Assembly: GCA_031396505.1 (NCBI GenBank)
Contig: JANNKX010000148.1
Coordinates: 1 to 33,171, forward strand
DNA from: JAAFHS01 sp031396505
GTDB lineage: Bacteria > Pseudomonadota > Alphaproteobacteria > Rhodobacterales > Rhodobacteraceae
DNA: 33,171 nt
Reading direction: 5' to 3'
In this document: one piece after another, positions 1 to 6,573 of the stretch
Numbering within the stretch: the first letter of the stretch is position 1
How the letters are laid out: each line of letters begins with the position of its first letter
Made by a program: the position numbers and the translations under genes
Notes under the pieces: model-generated
What the model saw: the letters and a program-made list of their open reading frames with translations, nothing else
Told to the model about the DNA's origin: nothing
Database searches by the model: none

Positions 1-1064
1 GCCACCTTGCGGTCCAGCACGATCTCACTGTTACCGGTGCCCTTGAACTCTTCAAAGATCACCTCATCCATCCGGCTGCCCGTATCAATCAGCGCCGTCG
101 CGATAATCGTCAAAGATCCGCCTTCTTCAATGTTTCGCGCCGCGCCAAAGAACCGCTTCGGGCGCTGCAATGCATTCGCGTCCACGCCGCCAGTCAACAC
201 CTTTCCGCTCGACGGCACCACCGTGTTGAACGCGCGCCCCAGACGCGTAATGCTGTCCAGCAGGATCACCACATCGCGCTTGTGCTCCACCAGACGCTTG
301 GCCTTTTCGATCACCATTTCCGCCACCGCCACGTGCCGCGTTGCCGGCTCGTCAAAGGTCGAGGATACAACCTCGCCTTTCACCGACCGCTGCATATCGG
401 TCACCTCTTCTGGCCGCTCGTCAATCAGCAGCACGATCAGATAGCAATCCGGGTGATTGGTCGCAATCGAATGGGCGATGTTCTGCAACAACACCGTTTT
501 GCCTGTGCGCGGTGGTGCCACAATCAGACCACGCTGGCCTTTTCCAATCGGCGCCACCAGATCAATGATCCGGGCCGAACGGTCTTTCAGGGTCGGATCG
601 TCCACTTCCATCTTGAACCGCTCATCCGGGTAAAGCGGCGTCAGGTTGTCGAAATGTACCTTGTGCTTGGCCTTTTCCGGATCGTCAAAGTTGATCCGCG
701 TGACCTTCGTCATGCAAAAATACTTCTCGCTGTCCTTCGGCGCCGCAATCACACCTTCGATCGTATCCCCCGTCCGCAACGAAAACTGGCGCAGGATGTC
801 CGGGCTCACATAAATATCATCTGGCCCCGGCAGATAATTCGCCGACGGGCTGCGCAAAAAGCCGAACCCGTCCTGCAACACCTCCAGAACACCGTCCCCG
901 CCAATCTCCCAGCCTTCCTCGGCATGTTCCTTCAGGATCGAGAACATCATCTCGCCCTTGCGCATGCTTGGCGCGTTCTCGATCTCCCACTCTTCGGCCA
1001 TCGCCAAAAGATCGGCAGGCGTTTTCGCCTTCAGATCAGACAGGTTCAATCTCTCAGTATTCAT
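1..1064 (-). CDS. rho: Transcription termination factor Rho (3' end cut by window edge)
   Basis: Hexameric RNA-dependent ATPase/helicase that ends transcription at Rho-dependent sites. The window holds the first 354 codons; the family is about 420 residues, so roughly the last 65 are missing at the left edge. Seen: an N-terminal helical Rho_N region (about 1-45), an RNA-binding cold-shock-like domain (about 50-125, with the DGFGFLRS RNP-type stretch at 65-72), then the ATPase core with P-loop APPRTGKT at 183-190, followed by LIDERPEEV and the Walker B-like VVILLDSITRL. The ATG at 1062-1064 gives the standard MNTERLNLSDLK N-terminus. It lies 120 bp downstream of hemJ on the same strand and probably has its own promoter. 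Nothing indicates a pseudogene; it simply runs off the window. Confidence 0.98.
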   Translation of the reverse strand, partial: MNTERLNLSDLKAKTPADLLAMAEEWEIENAPSMRKGEMMFSILKEHAEEGWEIGGDGVLEVLQDGFGFLRSPSANYLPGPDDIYVSPDILRQFSLRTGDTIEGVIAAPKDSEKYFCMTKVTRINFDDPEKAKHKVHFDNLTPLYPDERFKMEVDDPTLKDRSARIIDLVAPIGKGQRGLIVAPPRTGKTVLLQNIAHSIATNHPDCYLIVLLIDERPEEVTDMQRSVKGEVVSSTFDEPATRHVAVAEMVIEKAKRLVEHKRDVVILLDSITRLGRAFNTVVPSSGKVLTGGVDANALQRPKRFFGAARNIEEGGSLTIIATALIDTGSRMDEVIFEEFKGTGNSEIVLDRKV

Positions 1065-1155
1065 GGAAAAGCAGACCCCCGGACGCGGGTATCAGAAGAC
1101 CCCGGATCAACGTGCAAAAATGGGAAAATCGATGCGAATGCCCCGATCCCCGTCC

Positions 1156-1182
1156 ATTATGCGCTGCCGCCCGCGAAGTCAA
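1156..1182 (-). promoter_or_regulatory. Possible sigma70-type promoter of rho
   Basis: Read on the minus strand, TTGACT (1177-1182) is followed after 15 bp by CATAAT (1156-1161). Both hexamers are close to consensus, but the spacer is shorter than the usual 16-18 bp. It sits just after the hemJ stop codon and would give rho a 5' leader of about 85 nt, a plausible place for Rho autoregulation. This is inference from sequence only. Confidence 0.4.
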
Positions 1183-1184
1183 CG

Positions 1185-1634
1185 TCAGAACTTCACCACC
1201 ACCGATGCGACAATCACCACCATCAACACCGTCGGCACCTCATTCATCATCCGGTACCGCCGCCCATCCAGCACATTCTTCCCCGCAGCAAACTCCTTGC
1301 GCCGCGCGCCCAGCCACATGTGAAACCACGTCATCGCCACAACCGACCCCGCCTTTGTCCACGGCCACACCGCCGACCAATCCACGATCCCCGGCGTCAT
1401 CACCAACGCCAGCCCGAAAACCCAGGTCGCAATCATTGCCGGGTTCATGATCGCCTTCAACAACCGCCGTTCCATCACATCCAGTGTATCACTCAGGATC
1501 GGCACCGCCGCCCCCCGTTCCGCATGATAGACAAACAGCCGCGGCAAATAGAACAGCCCCGCCATCCACGCTGTCACCGCCATGATGTGCAACGCCTTCG
1601 TCCATAAATACCAGTCCGCCAGAAACCCCGTCAT
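1185..1634 (-). CDS. hemJ: Protoporphyrinogen IX oxidase HemJ
   Basis: Small integral membrane protein (149 aa) of the HemJ/UPF0093 family, which oxidises protoporphyrinogen IX to protoporphyrin IX, the penultimate step of haem and bacteriochlorophyll synthesis, in alphaproteobacteria and cyanobacteria lacking HemG/HemY. The N-terminus shows the family signature KALHIMAVTAWMAGLFYLPR with the conserved His16, then RRLLKAIMNPAMI, a WxxxK-like segment (SAVWPWTKAG) and the closing RMMNEVPTVLMV. About four hydrophobic segments are visible. The ATG at 1632-1634 is preceded by GAAGGG at a good distance. It is transcribed leftward toward rho. hemE, which in several relatives sits beside hemJ near the origin, is not next to it here. 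Confidence 0.93.
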   Translation of the reverse strand: MTGFLADWYLWTKALHIMAVTAWMAGLFYLPRLFVYHAERGAAVPILSDTLDVMERRLLKAIMNPAMIATWVFGLALVMTPGIVDWSAVWPWTKAGSVVAMTWFHMWLGARRKEFAAGKNVLDGRRYRMMNEVPTVLMVVIVASVVVKF

Positions 1635-1730
1635 GTCACACCCTTCTGCTGCGCCTTCTTCTTACTGATAAAGAAAAGATTGAAAAAGATGTTGTTGTAA
1701 TAGGGCGTGTGGACATCTTGATTGCTTTCT

Positions 1731-1739
1731 TTATCCACA
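1731..1739 (+). promoter_or_regulatory. DnaA box (perfect, TTATCCACA)
   Basis: Exact match to TTATNCACA, the high-affinity DnaA binding consensus, inside the gene-free stretch between hemJ and maf. It follows an AT-rich, pyrimidine-rich segment (1717-1730). Confidence 0.7.
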
Positions 1740-1890
1740 GACTTCTCCGCACAGTTCACGACCACCCCAGCCGCCCCGGCAAGCAATCTCACCAGAACAA
1801 CGATTATTAACGATTTAGGATCAGATGGTTACAGACCAATCTGCCTCAACGGAAACCTGGCAGCCCGACGACCCGAATCCCTTGTGAAAC

Positions 1891-1899
1891 TTATGCACA
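1891..1899 (+). promoter_or_regulatory. DnaA box (perfect, TTATGCACA)
   Basis: Exact match to TTATNCACA in the same orientation as the box at 1731, 160 bp downstream of it. A GANTC site (GAATC, about 1875-1879), the recognition sequence of the alphaproteobacterial CcrM methylase, lies just upstream. Confidence 0.65.
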
Positions 1900-2000
1900 G
1901 CTTTGCCATTTCCAATTCCACAGCGGGATAAACTCCGCAAACCCTTCCCGAACCTTGACAGTTCTCCCCCGCACAGGGCACCCCTGCGGACAGGCAGGCC

Positions 2001-2009
2001 TTACCCACA
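2001..2009 (+). promoter_or_regulatory. DnaA box-like site (one mismatch, TTACCCACA)
   Basis: Differs from TTATNCACA at one position and is in the same orientation as the perfect boxes. Taken alone it would be weak evidence; it counts because of the cluster. Confidence 0.4.
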
Positions 2010-2035
2010 ACACGCCCTGCCAGAACATACGCAGC

Positions 2036-2044
2036 TTTTCCACA
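2036..2044 (+). promoter_or_regulatory. DnaA box-like site (one mismatch, TTTTCCACA) next to the maf start
   Basis: Fourth site in the same orientation. Its last base lies in the AGGA (2044-2047) that I take as the Shine-Dalgarno sequence of maf, so a protein bound here would cover the maf 5' end. Confidence 0.4.
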
Positions 2045-2054
2045 GGACCCCGCC

Positions 2055-2657
2055 CTGCCCGCAACACCGCTCATCCTCGCTTCCGGCTCCGAAATCCGCC
2101 TGCAGCTGCTCCGCGGTGCCGGTCTTGACGTCACAGCCATCCCCGCCCGCGTGGATGAAGCCACCGCAAAATCTGCCCTTCTGGCCGATGGCGCGCGCCC
2201 CCGCGACGTTGCCGATGCCCTTGCTGAACTCAAGGCGCGTAAATCCGCCATGAAACACCCCGCATCACTGGTCCTTGGGTGCGATCAGGTTCTCGCCCTC
2301 GGCGCCGTGCTGTTTGATAAACCCATATCACCCGACGATGCCACCGCCCAACTGAACGCCCTGCAAGGCCGCACGCATACCCTGTTTTCTGCCCTTGTCC
2401 TTTACCACAAGGCCGAACCCATCTGGCGCTTTATCGGCCGGGCAAACATGACCATGCGCCCACTGCCCGCCGCCTTCATCACCGATTATGTCACCCGCAA
2501 CTGGCACAGCATCCAGCACTCCGTCGGCTGCTATAAGATCGAGGAGGCGGGCCGTGCGCTGTTCTCCGCCATTGATGGCGATGATGCGACGATCCAGGGT
2601 TTGCCCCTGACGCCGCTCATGGGCTATCTGGGTCAACGGGGGTTCATCGCACCATGA
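2055..2657 (+). CDS. maf: Maf-like nucleotide pyrophosphatase, apparent CTG start
   Basis: Maf/YhdE-type nucleoside triphosphate pyrophosphatase, which hydrolyses non-canonical or modified NTPs. The conserved N-terminal signature ILASGSEIRLQLL (SxSxxR substrate loop) is encoded at about 2073-2111, followed by ARVDEATAKSALLADG, DVADALAELKARK, LGCDQVLAL and the C-terminal SVGCYKIEEAGRALF. No ATG, GTG or TTG lies in frame upstream of the signature: the frame is open from the TGA at 1956, and the first conventional start, GTG at 2151, would remove the catalytic loop. The CTG at 2055 gives MPATPLILASGS, a normal-looking Maf N-terminus of a 200-aa protein, with AGGA seven bases upstream. It overlaps aroE by four bases (ATGA). 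The alternative is a 5' sequence error or mutation. Confidence 0.85.
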   Translation: MPATPLILASGSEIRLQLLRGAGLDVTAIPARVDEATAKSALLADGARPRDVADALAELKARKSAMKHPASLVLGCDQVLALGAVLFDKPISPDDATAQLNALQGRTHTLFSALVLYHKAEPIWRFIGRANMTMRPLPAAFITDYVTRNWHSIQHSVGCYKIEEAGRALFSAIDGDDATIQGLPLTPLMGYLGQRGFIAP

Positions 2658-3499
2658 CCGCAGCGCAGCATCCACGCATCCCAATTGCCGGTGTCATCGG
2701 CTCGCCCATTGCCCACAGCCGCTCACCCGCGCTGCATGGTTACTGGTTGAAACGCTATGGCATCAAAGGCTTCTACATCCCGATGGATGTTGCACAGGCC
2801 GACCTGCGCGAGGTGTTGCGCGCACTGCCCCGCGCAGGCTTTGTCGGCCTTAACGTCACGATCCCGCACAAGGAAACCGTCCTCGCCATTGCCGATGTCG
2901 TCACCGACCGTGCCGCCCTGATCGGGGCTGCAAATACCCTGTTGTTTCGCAAGGATGGCCGCATTCAGGCTGACAATACCGATGGCGCGGGTTTCATCGC
3001 CAACCTGCGCCAGCACGCACCCCAATGGGACCCGAAGGCGGGCCCCGCTGTGGTTCTGGGCGCAGGTGGTGCTGCCCGCGCCGTGATTGCGGCGCTGATC
3101 GAGGTCGGCGCGCCCGAAATCCGGCTCGCCAACCGCACCCGTGCCCGCGCCGACGCCCTGCGCAGTGACTTTGGTGCCAAGGTTATCGTGCAAGATTGGG
3201 TGCATGCCGGCAGCATGATGGACAGATCCGCCACCGTGGTGAATACCACCGCCCTCGGCATGACCGGAAAGCCGGAATTCCGTGTCCCGCTTGATGCGCT
3301 TAACCCTGCGGCTCTGGTCACCGATCTGGTCTATACCCCGCTGAAAACCCAGTTCCTGATCGAGGCCGAGGAAAAAGGCTGCACAACGGTCGATGGCCTT
3401 GGCATGCTTCTGCATCAGGCGGCCCCCGGTTTTGAACGCTGGTTCGGCCAACGCCCCGATGTCGATGACTCCACCCGCGCCGCGGTTCTGTCGGCATGA
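2654..3499 (+). CDS. aroE: Shikimate dehydrogenase (NADP+)
   Basis: Reduces 3-dehydroshikimate to shikimate with NADPH in the aromatic amino acid pathway. The length (281 aa) is typical. Seen: the substrate-binding motif GSPIAHSRSPALH at 16-28, catalytic Lys73 in NVTIPHKE, the second catalytic residue Asp110 in ADNTDG, the nucleotide-binding loop VLGAGGAAR at 134-142, and the NADP-phosphate-binding NRT at 160-162. GLGMLLHQAAPGFERWFG near the C-terminus is also a family hallmark. The ATG at 2654 overlaps the maf stop (ATGA), and its own stop overlaps coaE in the same way, so translation is probably coupled across maf-aroE-coaE-dnaQ. Confidence 0.98.
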   Translation: MTAAQHPRIPIAGVIGSPIAHSRSPALHGYWLKRYGIKGFYIPMDVAQADLREVLRALPRAGFVGLNVTIPHKETVLAIADVVTDRAALIGAANTLLFRKDGRIQADNTDGAGFIANLRQHAPQWDPKAGPAVVLGAGGAARAVIAALIEVGAPEIRLANRTRARADALRSDFGAKVIVQDWVHAGSMMDRSATVVNTTALGMTGKPEFRVPLDALNPAALVTDLVYTPLKTQFLIEAEEKGCTTVDGLGMLLHQAAPGFERWFGQRPDVDDSTRAAVLSA

Positions 3500-4086
3500 C
3501 GCCGTTTCGCCTTGGCCTTACCGGTTCCATCGGCATGGGCAAATCCACGACCGCGGCCATGTTCGCCGACGAGGGTCTTTCTGTTTGGGATGCGGACGCC
3601 GCCGTACACCGGCTTTATGCGCCGGGCGGTGCCGCCGTCGCCCCCCTTGCCGCCCTTTGGCCAGACGCCCGGCAACATGGCACCATTGACCGCGGGCAAC
3701 TCAGGGCCTGGATCGCCCGCGATCCGACGGCCCTTGCGCAGATTGAAACCATCGTTCACCCCCTTGTGGCCGCAGATCGCGCCGCCTTTGTTGCCACCAC
3801 CACAACCGACATCGTCGTGCTCGACATCCCCCTGCTGTTTGAAACCGGCGCGCAGGCACAGATGGATGCCACGCTCCTTGTTACCGCGCCGCCCGCTGTG
3901 CAGCGCGCCCGCGTCATGGCCCGCCCCGGCATGACCGATGCCCAGTTTGCCGTGATCCTGTCCCGCCAGATGCCCGATGCGCAAAAGCGCGGCTTTGCCA
4001 CCCACATCGTCGAAACCCTGTCCGAAACCGCGGTGCGCGCCTATGTTGCATCCCTCATTGCCTACCTCCGGGGGTCCCATGCGTGA
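3496..4086 (+). CDS. coaE: Dephospho-CoA kinase
   Basis: Phosphorylates the 3'-hydroxyl of dephospho-CoA with ATP, the last step of coenzyme A synthesis. A 196-aa P-loop kinase: GSIGMGKS at 10-17, the VWDADAAVHRLY acceptor-binding segment, an LIETIVHPLV-like lid region (AQIETIVHPLVAADR) and VVLDIPLLFETG. The ATG at 3496 overlaps the aroE stop by four bases; the stop (4084-4086) lies inside dnaQ, an eight-base overlap. Third codon positions are strongly C-ending, as in the other rightward genes. Confidence 0.97.
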   Translation: MTPFRLGLTGSIGMGKSTTAAMFADEGLSVWDADAAVHRLYAPGGAAVAPLAALWPDARQHGTIDRGQLRAWIARDPTALAQIETIVHPLVAADRAAFVATTTTDIVVLDIPLLFETGAQAQMDATLLVTAPPAVQRARVMARPGMTDAQFAVILSRQMPDAQKRGFATHIVETLSETAVRAYVASLIAYLRGSHA

Positions 4087-4777
4087 AATCGTCCTTGATA
4101 CCGAAACCACGGGTTTTGAACCCACCGAAGGCCACCGCATCGTCGAAATCGGTGCGGTGGAGCTGTTTAATCATCTGCCCACCGGGCGCAGCTTTCACAA
4201 ATACCTCAACCCCGAACGCCCCATGCCGAAAGAGGCGTTCGAGGTTCATGGCCTCGGCGATGATTTTCTGCGCGACAAACCCCTGTTTCATAGCATTGCC
4301 GCCGACTTTCTGGCCTTTATCGGCGACGCGCCGCTGGTCATCCACAACGCCGCCTTTGACATGAAATTTCTCAATGCCGAACTCACCGCCAATGGCCACC
4401 CGGCCCTGCCGTACACGCGCGCGACCGATACCCTGATGATCGCCCGGCAGAAATTTCCCGGCTCGCCCGCGTCACTCGATGCGCTGTGCCGCCGCTTTGG
4501 CGTCGACAATACCGGGCGCGAAAAACACGGCGCCCTGCTCGACAGCGAGATCTTGGCCGAGGTGTATCTGCAACTGGTTGGTGGCCGTCAACCGGATTTC
4601 GCTCTCGCCACCATCGACAGCCAATCCACAAAAAACACCGCCGGCTTGCCCGAAACGTGGCGCGCGCGTCCCCGCGCAACGCCCCTGCCGCCCCGCCTCA
4701 CGCCCGACGAATCCGCCGCCCATCAGGCCTTCGTGGACAAACTGGGCGACGCCGCCCTCTGGCTCAAACGCTCTTAG
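4079..4777 (+). CDS. dnaQ: DNA polymerase III epsilon subunit (3'-5' proofreading exonuclease)
   Basis: DEDDh-family exonuclease that proofreads for the replicative polymerase. The start at ATG 4079 gives 232 aa and places the ExoI motif DTETTG at 7-12 (Asp7, Glu9). ExoII is HNAAFD at 89-94 (Asp94) and ExoIII is HGALLD at 150-155 (His150, Asp155). The C-terminal extension after about residue 170 is Pro/Thr-rich and would be the tether to the alpha subunit. In-frame sequence continues further upstream into coaE, but only the 4079 start puts the catalytic motif at the normal place. Its stop codon overlaps the stop codon of the convergent secB gene. Confidence 0.97.
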   Translation: MREIVLDTETTGFEPTEGHRIVEIGAVELFNHLPTGRSFHKYLNPERPMPKEAFEVHGLGDDFLRDKPLFHSIAADFLAFIGDAPLVIHNAAFDMKFLNAELTANGHPALPYTRATDTLMIARQKFPGSPASLDALCRRFGVDNTGREKHGALLDSEILAEVYLQLVGGRQPDFALATIDSQSTKNTAGLPETWRARPRATPLPPRLTPDESAAHQAFVDKLGDAALWLKRS

Positions 4778-5289
4778 TTTGGCGTTGTTGCCGCCGCCGC
4801 GCGCTGTGCCTCGGCCCGCCGCGCGATTTCCTGCCGGTACAGCCCCATGAAATCCACCGAATCGATGTTCAGCGGCGGAAAGCCCCCGTCCCGCGTCACA
4901 TCCGAAATGATCCGCCGTGCAAATGGAAACAGCATCCGCGGGCATTCGATCAACAGGAACGGATGCAGCTGCTCTTCCGCCACGCCCTCCACATGAAAGA
5001 TCCCCGCATAATCCAGCTCCATCAGAAACAGTGTTTCACCGTTCACCTTGTTCTTTGATGTCACCCGGTACTTGCTGATCACATCATACTGATGGTCCGC
5101 CGCCCGTTTGCGCGCATCCAGGCTGACCGCCACCTGAATATCCGGTTGCACATCGGCCCCCGAAATTCCCTTCTGCGCCACCATGTTTTCAAACGACATA
5201 TCGCGCACAAACTGCGCCATCACGCGCATCTGTACCGGGGCCGGTGCGCTGGGTGCTGCACCATTCGGGGTCGGGGTTTCATCGGCCAT
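4774..5289 (-). CDS. secB: Protein-export chaperone SecB
   Basis: Tetrameric cytosolic chaperone that holds preproteins unfolded and hands them to SecA. 171 aa; recognisable SecB core: QMRVMAQFVRDMSFENM, PDIQVAVSLDARKR, YRVTSKNKVNGETLFLMELDYAGIF, HPFLLIECPRMLFPFARRII and FPPLNIDSVDFMGLY. The N- and C-termini are Ala/Pro-rich and variable, as usual. I chose the ATG at 5287-5289 because GGAG lies nine bases upstream; an in-frame TTG at 5304 is possible but lacks support. It is convergent with dnaQ, the two stop codons sharing bases 4774-4777, with no room for a separate terminator. Confidence 0.97.
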   Translation of the reverse strand: MADETPTPNGAAPSAPAPVQMRVMAQFVRDMSFENMVAQKGISGADVQPDIQVAVSLDARKRAADHQYDVISKYRVTSKNKVNGETLFLMELDYAGIFHVEGVAEEQLHPFLLIECPRMLFPFARRIISDVTRDGGFPPLNIDSVDFMGLYRQEIARRAEAQRAAAATTPN

Positions 5290-5346
5290 GACAGCATTCT
5301 CCAAAATCTGCGGTTTGCGCAGCCATAGCAGACCCGCCCGCCCGCC

Positions 5347-5802
5347 TCAATCCTGCGTCCACCCCGAAGGCCGCTGAGGCGGCACTTCGCGCGGCCTGAT
5401 CTCTGAAAATTCGCCGTCAATCACATCCGATGCCGGCCGAACCGCCCCACGCGCCACCGCAAACCGCCGCGCCATCACGGCCACCAACGCCGTCCGTACC
5501 GGTGGGATCAACAGCAACGTCCCCAGAAAATCCGTGAAAAACCCCGGCAGCACCAACAATACCCCCGCCAGCATGAACATCGCCTGATCCGCTGCCAACG
5601 TCAGTGGATTGCCCATCGCCCGCACCTGCCCCCGCAGGTCCGCCATTGCGCGTAACCCCCGCCACCGCATCAGCAAAACCCCCGCAACCGCCGTTCCCAG
5701 CACAATCACCAGTGTCAGCCAAAGCCCCAGCCACCCGCCCAGCGTCACGAACAACGCAATCTCGATCAACGGCCAGATCAGCAGCGCAACAACAACAGGC
5801 AT
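5347..5802 (-). CDS. fxsA: FxsA family membrane protein
   Basis: FxsA (UPF0716)-type inner-membrane protein; the E. coli member modulates exclusion of phage T7 by F plasmids, but the molecular role is not known. 151 aa from ATG 5800-5802, which has GGAGAG upstream; an in-frame start further upstream lacks such a site. Seen: the family N-terminus LIWPLIEIALFVTLGGWLG, a second helix LVIVLGTAVAGVLLMRWRG, then the characteristic AMFMLAGVLLVLPGFFTDFLGTLLLIPPVR and a charged, Pro-rich cytoplasmic tail. It lies upstream of secB on the same strand with a 57-bp gap and divergent from the Tim44-like gene. Confidence 0.92.
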   Translation of the reverse strand: MPVVVALLIWPLIEIALFVTLGGWLGLWLTLVIVLGTAVAGVLLMRWRGLRAMADLRGQVRAMGNPLTLAADQAMFMLAGVLLVLPGFFTDFLGTLLLIPPVRTALVAVMARRFAVARGAVRPASDVIDGEFSEIRPREVPPQRPSGWTQD

Positions 5803-5913
5803 GACATCTCTCCAAACAACTCCATGTGCGGTGGTGGACTTGGCCCCCCCCGTCACCTACATAAGGATCAGACGCACAATAACCAATGCCGCACCAAAGG
5901 GCCTGATGTTCCG

Positions 5914-6573
5914 ATGAACAACTCGATGATCCAGCTTCTTGTCCTCGCCGGAATCGCCGTATTCCTGTTTCTGAAACTGCGGTCGGTGCTGGGCACCCGC
6001 GACGGCTTTGAAAAGCCCCCTGTTCCCCTTGATGATGTGCGCCCCCGTGCCCGCAAAGGGCTCGAAGTCATCAATGGCGGCCCCGACAGCGATATCCTTG
6101 ATCATGTCGCCGAAGACACCCCTGCCGCTCGCGCTCTTGCCGCGATGAAAGGGGCGGAGCCTGATTTTTCCGTCAACACTTTCCTGCAAGGCGCGCGCGG
6201 GGCTTATGAAATGATTCTGATGGCCTTTGAAAAGGGCGATCTGTCCAAGGTTCGCGCCTTCCTTTCCGCCGATATCGAACACAGCTTTGATGAGGCGATC
6301 CGCGCGCGTGAGGCCGAAGGGCTGTCTGTTGATGCTACCTTTGTCGGCCTCCGTGAACTTGCGCTGCACGACGCCACCTTTGACGCCACGACCAAAACCG
6401 CCGAAATCGCCGTGCGTTATGTGGGTGAACTGACCTCGGTTGTCCGCAACAAGGCCGGCGAAATCGTCGAAGGCAGCGCCACCGAGGTGAAAAAACAGCG
6501 TGACACCTGGACCTATTCGCGCCGCATGGGGGTTGATGACCCGAACTGGCAACTGGTCGCTACCGGGGATTGA
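5914..6573 (+). CDS. Tim44/TimA-like domain protein, membrane anchored
   Basis: Alphaproteobacterial Tim44-like protein (219 aa), related to the C-terminal domain of the mitochondrial import motor subunit Tim44. In bacteria it is usually an inner-membrane-tethered protein of undefined role. A single transmembrane helix is visible at about 6-24 (QLLVLAGIAVFLFLKL), then a charged linker and the Tim44 domain (about 75-215): FLQGARGAYEMILMAFEKGDLSKVRAFLS, EAEGLSVDATFVGL and a C-terminal VKKQRDTWTYSRRMGVDDPNWQLVATGD. The ATG at 5914 is chosen because the family begins shortly before the membrane helix. It is followed directly by mltA (TGATG overlap at 6571-6575). Its position near secB suggests an envelope or export role, which is inference. 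Confidence 0.92.
   Translation: MNNSMIQLLVLAGIAVFLFLKLRSVLGTRDGFEKPPVPLDDVRPRARKGLEVINGGPDSDILDHVAEDTPAARALAAMKGAEPDFSVNTFLQGARGAYEMILMAFEKGDLSKVRAFLSADIEHSFDEAIRAREAEGLSVDATFVGLRELALHDATFDATTKTAEIAVRYVGELTSVVRNKAGEIVEGSATEVKKQRDTWTYSRRMGVDDPNWQLVATGD

Larger units (their letters stand above)
1635..2054. other. oriC: Candidate chromosomal replication origin (oriC), gene-free 420 bp
   Basis: The only long gene-free stretch in the window. It holds two perfect DnaA boxes (TTATCCACA at 1731 and TTATGCACA at 1891), two one-mismatch boxes (TTACCCACA at 2001 and TTTTCCACA at 2036) all in one orientation, and a weak two-mismatch box in the opposite orientation at 1708-1716. An AT-rich tract at about 1799-1818 carries a tandem near-repeat (AACGATTATT, AACGATTTAG) that could serve as an unwinding element. 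The flanking genes diverge, with hemJ-rho leftward and maf-aroE-coaE-dnaQ rightward. Alphaproteobacterial origins are known near hemE and the RP001 gene, which is typically followed by maf-aroE-coaE-dnaQ. Against it: third-codon-position composition sampled by eye stays C-rich on the plus strand on both sides, so no skew switch is evident. Confidence 0.62.

Noticed and set aside
282..1607. Long open frame of 441 codons on the plus strand opposite rho and hemJ
   Set aside because: His/Arg/Pro-rich translation typical of an antisense frame in GC-rich DNA, no family match, and both overlapped genes are certain.
1799..1821. CtrA site in the putative origin
   Set aside because: Only one TTAA half-site (1807-1810) is present; the partner seven bases on is GGAT.
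1829..2251. Open frames on both strands in the hemJ-maf gap
   Set aside because: No family resemblance, no ribosome-binding sites, and they span the DnaA boxes and the maf N-terminus in the wrong frame.
2151..2657. maf starting at GTG 2151
   Set aside because: It would delete the conserved SxSxxR loop, which is encoded in frame just upstream.
5840..5868. Promoter-like TTGGCC and TAAGGA before the Tim44-like gene
   Set aside because: Spacing is acceptable but the -10 is poor; too weak to list as a feature.
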